Shown piece after piece: positions 1 through 5,819 of a stretch of 8,994 nucleotides of DNA. The notes beneath the pieces are model-generated. The model saw only the letters and a program-made list of their open reading frames with translations, was not told the DNA's origin and did no database searches. Made by a program: the position numbers and the translations under genes. The number at the start of each line of letters is the position of its first letter. Position 1 is the first letter of the stretch. This stretch comes from Campylobacter sp. (GTDB taxonomy: Bacteria > Campylobacterota > Campylobacteria > Campylobacterales > Campylobacteraceae), in contig JAGAZK010000263.1 of the NCBI GenBank assembly GCA_017940085.1, positions 1 to 8,994 on the forward strand. The letters are read 5' to 3'.

Positions 1-37
1 ATTTAAAGCAAATTTGATTAAATTTGTGAGTAAATTT

Positions 38-78
38 GGATACTTCGCTTTGCTCAGTATGACAAAAACACGAAGTAT
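38..78. repeat. Dispersed-repeat-like word with nested inverted repeats
   Basis: The minus strand of 38-64 reads TGTCATACTGAGC followed by AAAGCGAAGTATCC. This closely resembles the word TGTCATCCTGAGCGAAGCG, with GAAGGATC following, that I know as scattered through intergenic DNA of many unrelated bacteria. ATACTTCG (40-47) pairs perfectly with CGAAGTAT (71-78) around a 23-nt loop. A competing short pair, ATACT (40-44) with AGTAT (56-60), lies inside it. The function of such words is unknown to me. The match is by eye. Confidence 0.45.
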
Positions 79-143
79 TTTAAAATTCTCTGTATTTTCA
101 GCAAATATTCAAGACAGGTTGTGTGGAGTATATCAAATCTTTT

Positions 144-182
144 GGCGGTTGCAAGGGAGCGGACTGAGTGTCCGTAACCGCT
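144..182. repeat. Nested inverted repeat (possible structured RNA)
   Basis: GCGGTT (145-150) pairs with AACCGC (176-181), extendable by a G-T pair at 144/182. Inside it, CGGAC (160-164) pairs with GTCCG (170-174) around a TGAGT loop. An alternative small stem, CGCT (179-182) with AGCG (188-191), would compete with the outer stem. There is no U-tract on either strand, so it does not look like an intrinsic terminator. It could be part of a dispersed element or a small RNA; no promoter was identified. Confidence 0.4.
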
Positions 183-386
183 GAAATAGCGAGATTTTTT
201 AATTTAATCCGTTCAAAGCTGGGGAATTGGGAGCAAAAGTCTTGCAAATTTAGCAAGGCGAAATATTTTTGAGATATTTTTATGGTTGTAAAGCAAAAAG
301 CGAACAAGATAGAACAAAAAAGTTCATCGCCGTGAGCTTTTTGCAAACTCCTTGAAAATAGCCAAAAAGATGAGCCAAATTAGAAA

Positions 387-881
387 TTAAAACAAGCAAG
401 TCATTATATCAATATCTGAATCAATCGCTATATTATAAACATACACAGCACCAGCCAAAAATACTATATTTACAAATAAAAATGCCAAAAATAAATAAAT
501 CGCCCATTTGTTTTTGCCACCATTTTTGACAAGCATTGCATCATCTTGGAGATCTAAAAATTCTTCAAATCTTTGTGCAAAATAAAATTTACCAAAAAAT
601 CCAACAATAAAATTAGCCACTATAAAAAACACAAAAGACATCACAGCAGACATCAAAGCTTGTGCATAAATCTTGCGATACAGCAAATACCAAAAACACA
701 TCACAAAGCCCCACCAAGACCAACTCATTGAATAAGTAAGTCTTTTTGAATCGCCTTTTTGGAAATATTTTTCACAAGCAGTCGCATAAATCTCAACTTT
801 GTTCTTGTCGCCTAGAAATAATTCTAACTTTTCTCTGAGTTTGGTTGGATTTGAAAAAATCTCTTTTGAATATTCGGTCAT
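387..881 (-). CDS. DUF2628 family inner-membrane protein
   Basis: This 164-residue protein starts with a soluble segment of about 48 residues. It is followed by the motif SMSWSWWGFVMCFWYLLYRK (51-70), which matches the DUF2628 signature of an aromatic patch, a non-polar helix and then LLYRK. Three membrane helices are likely, at about 52-68, 73-97 and 126-150, with a charged linker between the second and third (102-124). The family has no firmly established function; members are small integral membrane proteins. The ATG at 881 has an AGGA ribosome binding site at 888-891 with a 6-nt spacer, and a TATAAT box lies 34 nt upstream. The 126-bp gap to the VOC gene and this private promoter suggest it is transcribed separately from the operon to its right. 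I see no strong terminator after the stop. Confidence 0.8.
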   Translation of the reverse strand: MTEYSKEIFSNPTKLREKLELFLGDKNKVEIYATACEKYFQKGDSKRLTYSMSWSWWGFVMCFWYLLYRKIYAQALMSAVMSFVFFIVANFIVGFFGKFYFAQRFEEFLDLQDDAMLVKNGGKNKWAIYLFLAFLFVNIVFLAGAVYVYNIAIDSDIDIMTCLF

Positions 882-914
882 AAATTTTCCTGATAAAATA
901 CATAAATCATTTGT

Positions 915-920
915 ATTATA
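915..920 (-). promoter_or_regulatory. Sigma-70 type -10 box for the DUF2628 gene
   Basis: The minus strand reads TATAAT, 34 nt upstream of the DUF2628 ATG, so transcription would start about 25 nt before the start codon. No -35 hexamer is visible. Instead, T-rich runs recur upstream (about 930-960), as is typical of Campylobacter vegetative promoters. The whole 882-1007 gap is extremely AT-rich, so a chance match cannot be excluded. Confidence 0.5.
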
Positions 921-1007
921 GCTATTTAATATAAAAATAAAATAAAACTAATAAAATATTTACTTATTTTTATTATTTAATGATACGATTTATAAGAGAA
1001 AAATAAT

Positions 1008-1385
1008 TTATTTATAACTTGCAATTTCAACTAAATTTCCATCAGGATCACGCAAATATATACTTTTCATAATGCCCAATGCTCCATTTCGCCCCACTAT
1101 TCCAAGCTCAATTTGCACACCAAGATGATTTAATTTTTTCTTGATTTTACCAATTTTTTTATCAGTAATTAGACAAAAATCTGCACTTCCAAGTTCTGGA
1201 TTTTTCGCATAAGGCTCAAATTCGCCCTTTTTAGTATGAATATTAATTTTGGATTTGCCAAATTTAAGTGCATGATGAGAGTTTTTGCAAATGTGTTTTA
1301 AGCCCAAAACTCCCACATAAAAATCAAGGCATTTTTGCAAATCTTGAGTAACTAACACAAAATGATCTATTCTTTTGATTTTCAT
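1008..1385 (-). CDS. VOC (glyoxalase-fold) protein, STM3117-like subfamily
   Basis: The protein has 125 residues, the size of a single vicinal-oxygen-chelate unit made of two beta-alpha-beta-beta-beta modules. The N-terminal strand IDHFVLV (6-12) and the helix DFYVGVLGL (21-29) are typical. So are INIH (47-50) and the closing block SIYLRDPDGNLVEIASY (108-124). Candidate metal ligands are His8, His50 and Glu120. The features GxxGALGxxxSIYxRDPDGN and FGKSKINIH resemble the subfamily containing Salmonella STM3117, often annotated as a VOC virulence protein. The substrate is unknown; glyoxalase, dioxygenase and resistance activities all use this fold. An AGGA at 1391-1394 precedes the ATG. The gene is 17 nt downstream of trmA and is probably the last gene of the operon. 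Confidence 0.85.
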   Translation of the reverse strand: MKIKRIDHFVLVTQDLQKCLDFYVGVLGLKHICKNSHHALKFGKSKINIHTKKGEFEPYAKNPELGSADFCLITDKKIGKIKKKLNHLGVQIELGIVGRNGALGIMKSIYLRDPDGNLVEIASYK

Positions 1386-1402
1386 TTTTTTCCTTACAAA
1401 AT

Positions 1403-2509
1403 TTACTCATTTTTGGATAATAATACCGCACTTTCAATATGCCTAGTGTGTGCAAACTGATCAAATGCGGCAAATTTTTTAATTTTATGAGTGTTTGATA
1501 AGATTTCTAAATCTCTTTTTAAACTCACAGGATTGCACGAAATATAAATAATATTTGGTATTTTTGAGATGAAGCTAAGCACGGATTTATCACACCCAGC
1601 ACGAGGTGGATCTAACAAAACATGCGAAAAATCAAATTTAGCCAAATTTAAATCTCTAAGTCTGCGAAACTCCCTACTTCCACTAAACGCACTCATTAAC
1701 TCTTCTGCACTCATACGCAAAAAATCTATATTTTTCACACTATTTAATTTCGCATTTTCTAAAGCCAAATTTATTGAGTTTTTGGAGATTTCGGTGGCTA
1801 AAATTTGATTAAATTTACTCCCCAAAGCTATTGTAAAATTGCCGTGTCCGCAGTAAATTTCAAGCAAATCTTTTGGATTTTGGACACAATTTATGGCAAA
1901 TTCAATCATTTTTTCATTTATTTTGCGATTTGGCTGGATAAAACTGCTCTCGCTTATAAAATATTTGAATTTATCCCCATTTATATTTAGGCTTTCATTT
2001 AAAATATCTGTGCCAAAAACTAGCCTTTTTTTACGACTTCTAGCGATTAAATTTATATTCAAATTTGAGCTTAAATTTTCTAAATCCAAAGCGATTTCAT
2101 CAATATTTCTGTGATAAAGCAAAACCACTAAAATCTCATCTTTTGTCGTGATAAATTCACAACCAAATAATTTGTGTTTTAAATTTGGACTAAATTTGAT
2201 AAATTTAAGCAAATTTGGCATTAAATTTAATATTTTTTTATCTACAATTTTGCATGAATTTATACAAATTTTGACCTTTTCATCGCCGTTCATTGTATAA
2301 AATAAATCATTTCCTTCATGCCAAAATCCAAACTCACATCTTGATCTAAATCCAAACTCATCTGAAGCAAAAAATTTAATCTCGCCCGTATATAAAGAGC
2401 TAAAAAAATCAGCTATTTCAGCCTTTTTAAAACAAATTTGCTCCCCATAATCCAAATCCAAAACGCAGCTTTTGCATTTGCCAAAATACTCGCAATCTGA
2501 TTTTTTCAC
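1403..2509 (-). CDS. trmA: tRNA (uracil-5-)-methyltransferase TrmA
   Basis: TrmA uses S-adenosylmethionine to make 5-methyluridine at position 54 of the T-loop in tRNA. With the GTG start the protein has 368 residues, near the E. coli length. TrmA-specific blocks include FRSRCEFGFWHEGNDLFYTM and HKLFG. The SAM motif LLEIYCGHGNFT follows at about 215-226, then DPPRAG (300-305). YISCNP contains the nucleophile Cys325, and HIES contains the base Glu359. Cys6, Cys12 and Cys15 (C-x5-C-x2-C) with Cys86 match the 4Fe-4S ligands of RlmD, which E. coli TrmA lacks. I chose GTG at 2509 because it shares one base with the TAG stop of the upstream SDR gene and has a purine-rich AGAGAA before it. An in-frame TTG at 2539 would add ten residues but has no ribosome binding site. 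Confidence 0.92.
   Translation of the reverse strand: MKKSDCEYFGKCKSCVLDLDYGEQICFKKAEIADFFSSLYTGEIKFFASDEFGFRSRCEFGFWHEGNDLFYTMNGDEKVKICINSCKIVDKKILNLMPNLLKFIKFSPNLKHKLFGCEFITTKDEILVVLLYHRNIDEIALDLENLSSNLNINLIARSRKKRLVFGTDILNESLNINGDKFKYFISESSFIQPNRKINEKMIEFAINCVQNPKDLLEIYCGHGNFTIALGSKFNQILATEISKNSINLALENAKLNSVKNIDFLRMSAEELMSAFSGSREFRRLRDLNLAKFDFSHVLLDPPRAGCDKSVLSFISKIPNIIYISCNPVSLKRDLEILSNTHKIKKFAAFDQFAHTRHIESAVLLSKNE
2181..2228. repeat. Helically phased AAATTT words inside trmA
   Basis: AAATTT occurs at 2181, 2192, 2201, 2211 and 2223, at spacings of 11, 9, 10 and 12 bp, close to one DNA turn. Phased A3T3 tracts are known to curve DNA. The codons here encode Asn-Leu, Lys-Phe and Lys-Phe-type pairs, so protein sequence and AT-rich codon choice may be the whole cause. 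Confidence 0.45.
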
Positions 2510-3252
2510 TAAATTTTCTCTATAGCAAAACCAGCCCAAGACTGCGTTATTGGCATAACTTCAAGATAATTTATATTGATATGACTAGGAAGTTTTGCAC
2601 AATCACTAATAATCCTAGCAATATCATTTGCTGTAAGATATTTGGTGTTTGCATACACAGCATCGGCTTTAGCTTTATCGCCTTTGAAGCGAACTTCGCT
2701 AAATTCAGTCTTGCAAAGACCCGGAGCTATAGTAGTTACTCTAATATTCGTGCCTTGCAAATCATTTCTAAGATTGTATCCAAACTGCTCTACAAACGCT
2801 TTTGTTCCGCCATACACATTTGCCCCAGCATACGGCCAAACCCCAGCGACAGAGCCGATATTAAAAATATAACCACTTTTTTGTTCTATCATTATCGGCA
2901 AAATCGCCTTTGTAACATACAAAAGTCCTTTGATATTCGTATCTATCATAGTCTCAAAATCATCAAGATCGGCATCTTGGGTTTTGTTTTGACCGAGTGC
3001 AAGACCTGCGTTATTTACGAGAATTTCTATATTTCTAAACTCTTTTGGTAGATTTTTTATAGCCTCAAAAACTGCATTTTTATCACGCACATCTAAATTT
3101 AATGCTAGAGTATTGCCAAGCTGATTTGAGAGTAAATTTAATCTATCGATTCTGCGACCACAAATTATGAGATTGTATCCGTCACTTCTCAATGCCCTAG
3201 CTGTGGCTTCACCAAATCCTGAACTCGCGCCCGTAATAAAAGCTGTTTTCAT
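2509..3252 (-). CDS. YdfG-like short-chain dehydrogenase/reductase
   Basis: This is a 247-residue classical SDR. The nucleotide-binding motif TGASSGFG lies at 7-14, CGRR (31-34) supplies arginines expected for NADP(H) preference, and NNAG is at 80-83. The catalytic tetrad is Asn106, Ser134, Tyr147 and Lys151 (YGGTK). Close resemblance to E. coli YdfG, which oxidises L-allo-threonine, serine and 3-hydroxy acids, is seen in ILVNNAGLALG, MIDTNIKGL, WPYAGANVYGGTKAFV and MPITQSWAG. The YdfG role is inferred from this similarity, and the true substrate may differ. AGGA at 3258-3261 precedes the ATG by 5 nt. The start lies 44 nt inside the end of the ankyrin gene and the stop overlaps the trmA GTG by one base, so translation is probably coupled on both sides. 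Confidence 0.9.
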   Translation of the reverse strand: MKTAFITGASSGFGEATARALRSDGYNLIICGRRIDRLNLLSNQLGNTLALNLDVRDKNAVFEAIKNLPKEFRNIEILVNNAGLALGQNKTQDADLDDFETMIDTNIKGLLYVTKAILPIMIEQKSGYIFNIGSVAGVWPYAGANVYGGTKAFVEQFGYNLRNDLQGTNIRVTTIAPGLCKTEFSEVRFKGDKAKADAVYANTKYLTANDIARIISDCAKLPSHININYLEVMPITQSWAGFAIEKI

Positions 3253-4372
3253 AATTTTCCTTTTTTGTCTCTTTCAAGCCAGAATTTGTAAGAAATTTGA
3301 TATTTTCTTCGTTTTTGCCAAAAGCTGCATAATCTAAAGCATTATAACCCAAATCATCTTGAGCGTTTAAATTTGCTTCTTTTTCTATTAGAAGCTCCAA
3401 AATTTCAGGCTTTGAATACATACTTGCGTGCATAAAAATATGTCTTCCTGTATGCTCAAACGCACAAAGCTTTCTATAAAACGGCACAGAGATTAGCCCT
3501 GATACGACTGCGTCTCTATTGGCTCTTGAGATATATTTTTTGTTGGGGTTTGCACCATTTTCTAAAAGCAATTGAACAAGTTCGCTGTCATCAAATTCTA
3601 CAGCATAAAATAAAGGCGTTTTGCCAAATGAATTTGCTTTGTCTGGATTTGCTCCATTTTTTAGCAAAAATTTGACCTTAGAAATGTTTTTTAGAGCAAA
3701 AAATATAGCACTCTCATCGCCATCTTCTAAATCTGCTCCCATTAGTAAAATCATTTTTATGATAGATTCGTCTTGATCATAAAGCAAAGCTATGTGCAAA
3801 ATGCTAGAAAGTTCGTTTTTATCGAGATCTTTGTTGCCGACTTTGCTTACAAACTCATCTACACGCAAATTTGGCGTAGTCAAAATCCGCTCAATTTGAT
3901 TGAGCGAATAATGCTTATAATAGCTCCCACCAGCCAAAACAAACATTTGAGTTACTAAATTTGAGCTTAGTTGATAAGCTAGATCTGAATTTAGTTTAAA
4001 TTTATTCATAAAATATTCTTTGCTTTTGCTTTCAAAAATTGGAATTTGGGCTTTAAATTTATTATAAAGTATAAAATTACCAATACTTTTAACCGACCAA
4101 AATCTCAAATATTCATCAATATTTTGTCTTAGAGTGGTTTGTATAGGCAAACTCTCAAGATCTTTTGAATACGCATTTGGATCATCAAATGCTAGTTTAA
4201 ACTCGCCCATATATTCATTTATATCATCGATATAATTGCAATTTACTCCGTGTATTTTGACAGCTAGATTAAACATATCTTGAGCAAATCTTAATTCTTG
4301 TTTGTCATTTAAATCAGCACTATTTCCTAGACAAACACTTACAAAAAACAAAAAGGCAAACACAAATTTCAT
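3209..4372 (-). CDS. Exported ankyrin-repeat protein
   Basis: With the ATG at 4372 the protein has 387 residues. It begins MKFVFAFLFFVSVCLGNSAD, a lysine followed by a hydrophobic core and likely signal-peptidase I cleavage near residue 17-19; Cys14 gives only a poor lipobox. Residues 20-185 are helical and match no domain I recognise. Ankyrin repeats occupy about 190-365. The clearest is GKTPLFYAVEFDDSELVQLL with ENGANPN after it (about 250-277). Others begin near SSILHIAL, ESAIFFAL, RHIFMHAS and GYNALDYA. The insert ISRANRDAVVSGLISVPFYR interrupts the array at about 281-300. Ankyrin repeats bind partner proteins; a periplasmic partner is my inference. A perfect GGAGG 5 nt upstream fixes this start. 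A longer frame from 4393 would hide the signal peptide. The 3' end overlaps the SDR gene by 44 nt. Confidence 0.85.
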   Translation of the reverse strand: MKFVFAFLFFVSVCLGNSADLNDKQELRFAQDMFNLAVKIHGVNCNYIDDINEYMGEFKLAFDDPNAYSKDLESLPIQTTLRQNIDEYLRFWSVKSIGNFILYNKFKAQIPIFESKSKEYFMNKFKLNSDLAYQLSSNLVTQMFVLAGGSYYKHYSLNQIERILTTPNLRVDEFVSKVGNKDLDKNELSSILHIALLYDQDESIIKMILLMGADLEDGDESAIFFALKNISKVKFLLKNGANPDKANSFGKTPLFYAVEFDDSELVQLLLENGANPNKKYISRANRDAVVSGLISVPFYRKLCAFEHTGRHIFMHASMYSKPEILELLIEKEANLNAQDDLGYNALDYAAFGKNEENIKFLTNSGLKETKKENYENSFYYGREFRIW

Positions 4373-4373
4373 C

Positions 4374-5780
4374 TTAGCCTCCAAATTTATCATCTTTTGG
4401 TATAAAAAGCTGATAACTTTTATTGAGTAAAAAATTTAGATTATCAACATTTTTTGAAAATATACTTACAAAACGATTTGCAAAAATATCTTCTGTGAAA
4501 TTTACAAATTGTAACATATCGTCATTTTTTCTGAGTTTTAAAATCGGATTTTGCGTATCTTGAGCTATGATATTTACTTTTTTGCCAAAAAGCTTCGAAA
4601 GGCTTTCTAAATGCTCTTGGGCTGTTTTGAGACCAGAGCTTTGCAAATAAAAATCTATTTCTAGACCTAGTTGAGCACACACATCTAAAACTATGTTAGA
4701 AATATATTCTGCTTGATTTTCATCACCCAAAACAAAGCCTTTTTTAAGATCTTCAAAATCCCCTTGACCGATTTTCAAAATCGGCACTCTAGCTTCGTAA
4801 AAATCTCGCTTTTGGGCATTGAAAATATTCAAATTTGTAATAATCAATCCTATGTCAAATTCGCTCAACAACGACAAATCAAAATTACTAGCTTTGTGCG
4901 AATAATCAATCACAATGGAAATTTTATCGTTTTCTAGATTTTTAATCTCGTCCAAAATATTTACAAAACTCGGATTTATCACGCGAAAAATCAGCTTTTT
5001 GTATTTAAATTTGATCAAATCTGCTATTTTTATGATCTTGTCAATCTCGTTTTTACGCATTTTTTTCATATCCAAAGGCACTAAAATATTGTTGCCAAAA
5101 GGATTTGGAAATTGTCCGATTTGATTTTTTATCGCACGAAAGACATTTTCTAGCATTCTTGGCTCACCAGTGATTAATAAAGTATCATTTGGCAAAATCA
5201 TAGTCTTTTCAGTCGGCAAAATTTGCATAGAATCCCTATAAATCATCGCTATTTGCCATCTTTTTTTGCGAATACTATTTATGTGTCTATAAGCGTATGT
5301 GCTTCCTACTGGGACTTTGACTTCCATTATTTCGCCAAGTCCAAGTCCGATATTATCAGCAATCACGGGAAAATCTGGCAAAAAATCCATAAATCTAGAA
5401 CTCAAGATTTTGTGAGCATCGATTAGTCTTAGGTTGTGATCTTTTTTTTTATCAATTTGCCAAAAATCTAGCAAATCTATTTCTAAATTTGGCTCAAAAT
5501 AACGCAAATTTTCATAAATCGCCACAGCATCATCTTTGTCTTGGACATTTATCATAATTTTGTCAAATTTAGTATCCATCAAGCTTTCAAGGCGAAATTT
5601 ACTCGTAGGATCAAAGCTATAAAAATAAAAATTTTCAAAATTTGCTTTATTTGATGGCAAAGTTTTTTTATTTTGGGTGATGATGTAAAAATTATGCAAA
5701 TTATTGTTTTTACTAGCAAAAAGCCTTTCTAAGAAATGTTTTGCTAAAATGCCGTCCGCAATTATTAAAATATTTTTCAA
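4374..5780 (-). CDS. COG3400 family protein with RCK (TrkA-type) domains
   Basis: From the TTG at 5780 the protein has 468 residues and no membrane helix or signal peptide. Residues 1-120 begin KNILIIADGILAKHFLERL, a Rossmann-like RCK_N fold. Residues 148-215 (GEIMEVKVPVGSTYAYRHIN through ITGEPRMLENVF) are a clear RCK_C domain. The remainder (about 230-468) begins NNILVPLDMKKM, which recalls universal stress protein folds; I am not sure of this. RCK modules normally bind nucleotides or ions and gate potassium channels or transporters, but no channel is encoded here, so the partner is unknown. TTG is chosen because GGAG lies 7 nt upstream at 5788-5791 and an extended -10 box lies at 5808-5816. 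The ATG at 5882 would sit upstream of that promoter and inside tgt. It is the first gene of the operon. An A9 run (5442-5450) encodes Lys-Lys-Lys. Confidence 0.85.
   Translation of the reverse strand: MKNILIIADGILAKHFLERLFASKNNNLHNFYIITQNKKTLPSNKANFENFYFYSFDPTSKFRLESLMDTKFDKIMINVQDKDDAVAIYENLRYFEPNLEIDLLDFWQIDKKKDHNLRLIDAHKILSSRFMDFLPDFPVIADNIGLGLGEIMEVKVPVGSTYAYRHINSIRKKRWQIAMIYRDSMQILPTEKTMILPNDTLLITGEPRMLENVFRAIKNQIGQFPNPFGNNILVPLDMKKMRKNEIDKIIKIADLIKFKYKKLIFRVINPSFVNILDEIKNLENDKISIVIDYSHKASNFDLSLLSEFDIGLIITNLNIFNAQKRDFYEARVPILKIGQGDFEDLKKGFVLGDENQAEYISNIVLDVCAQLGLEIDFYLQSSGLKTAQEHLESLSKLFGKKVNIIAQDTQNPILKLRKNDDMLQFVNFTEDIFANRFVSIFSKNVDNLNFLLNKSYQLFIPKDDKFGG
4378..4382 (-). promoter_or_regulatory. 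Shine-Dalgarno GGAGG deciding the ankyrin gene start
   Basis: The minus strand reads GGAGG, then CTAAG, then ATG at 4372. The spacer is 5 nt and contains the TAA stop of the upstream COG3400 gene. This is the strongest ribosome binding site in the window. It selects the ATG at 4372, which starts a signal peptide, over the upstream ATG at 4393. Confidence 0.8.
5742..5750 (+). promoter_or_regulatory. Candidate extended -10 promoter for tgt
   Basis: GTTTTGCTAAAAT contains TG-N-TAAAAT, close to the Campylobacter extended -10 consensus. Transcription would begin near 5757, giving a leader of about 63 nt before the tgt ATG. The box lies within the 5' coding part of the divergent COG3400 gene. In DNA this AT-rich, one such match is only moderate evidence. 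Confidence 0.4.
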
Positions 5781-5807
5781 ATTTTTTCTCCGATGATAAA
5801 GATAAGG

Positions 5808-5816
5808 ATTGTAGCA
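5808..5816 (-). promoter_or_regulatory. Candidate extended -10 promoter of the COG3400 operon
   Basis: The minus strand reads TGCTACAAT, an extended -10 box (TG-N-TACAAT). Transcription would begin near 5801, about 20 nt before the TTG at 5780, leaving just enough leader for the GGAG at 5788-5791. The box overlaps the region between the ribosome binding site (AGGA 5805-5808) and the ATG of tgt. RNA polymerase binding here and tgt expression could therefore interfere. Confidence 0.5.
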
Positions 5817-5819
5817 TAA

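Larger units (their letters stand above)
1..386. other. Gene-poor repeat-like and hairpin-rich region
   Basis: I find no convincing gene here. A minus-strand frame of 82 codons is open at 98-346. Its TTG start has a GGAG only one base upstream, too close for a normal ribosome binding site, and the peptide has no recognisable domain or start region. The stretch combines a repeat-like word at 38-78, a nested hairpin at 144-182 and a further small hairpin at 179-191. Three AAATTTG words lie at 10-16, 20-26 and 32-38. The local GC content at 140-180 is visibly higher than in the flanking DNA. I infer a dispersed intergenic repeat or a structured transcript rather than a protein gene. My impression that similar 82-codon frames recur in other Campylobacter genomes is memory only. 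Confidence 0.5.
1008..5813 (-). other. Probable five-gene operon (COG3400 to VOC)
   Basis: Five minus-strand genes follow one another without room for separate promoters. The COG3400 stop and the ankyrin ATG are separated by 1 nt. The ankyrin and SDR genes overlap by 44 nt, the SDR and trmA genes by 1 nt, and the VOC gene follows trmA by 17 nt. A promoter is visible only upstream of the first gene. Co-transcription is inferred from this spacing. Internal promoters are not excluded. Confidence 0.7.

Noticed and set aside
1..60. Recurring AAATTTG words as a CRISPR-like array
   Set aside because: The unit is only 6-7 bases, spacing is 10-12 bp, and there are no unique spacers of CRISPR length or cas genes.
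949..975. AT-only inverted repeat after the VOC gene as a terminator
   Set aside because: TAATAAAA (949-956) and TTTTATTA (968-975) pair, but with no GC pair, in a segment where such matches arise by chance.
2510..2539. TTG start of trmA at 2539, ten codons further upstream
   Set aside because: No ribosome binding site precedes it and it lies inside the SDR gene. The GTG at 2509 overlaps the SDR stop and begins just before the cysteine motif.
2581..3051. 156-codon plus-strand frame opposite the SDR gene
   Set aside because: It is an antisense shadow of a clearly conserved SDR; its translation has no recognisable domain or start signal.
4331..4372. Lipobox in the ankyrin protein signal peptide
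   Set aside because: Val precedes Cys14 where Gly, Ala or Ser is expected, so signal-peptidase I cleavage after the hydrophobic core is more likely.
4373..4393. ATG at 4393 as the ankyrin gene start
   Set aside because: It lies inside the upstream gene and would put seven residues, two of them acidic or basic, before the signal peptide. GGAGG points to 4372.
5442..5450. A9 run in the COG3400 gene as a phase-variation tract
   Set aside because: The run encodes Lys-Lys-Lys in frame within AT-rich DNA. Campylobacter contingency tracts are usually G/C runs. Slippage is possible but unsupported.
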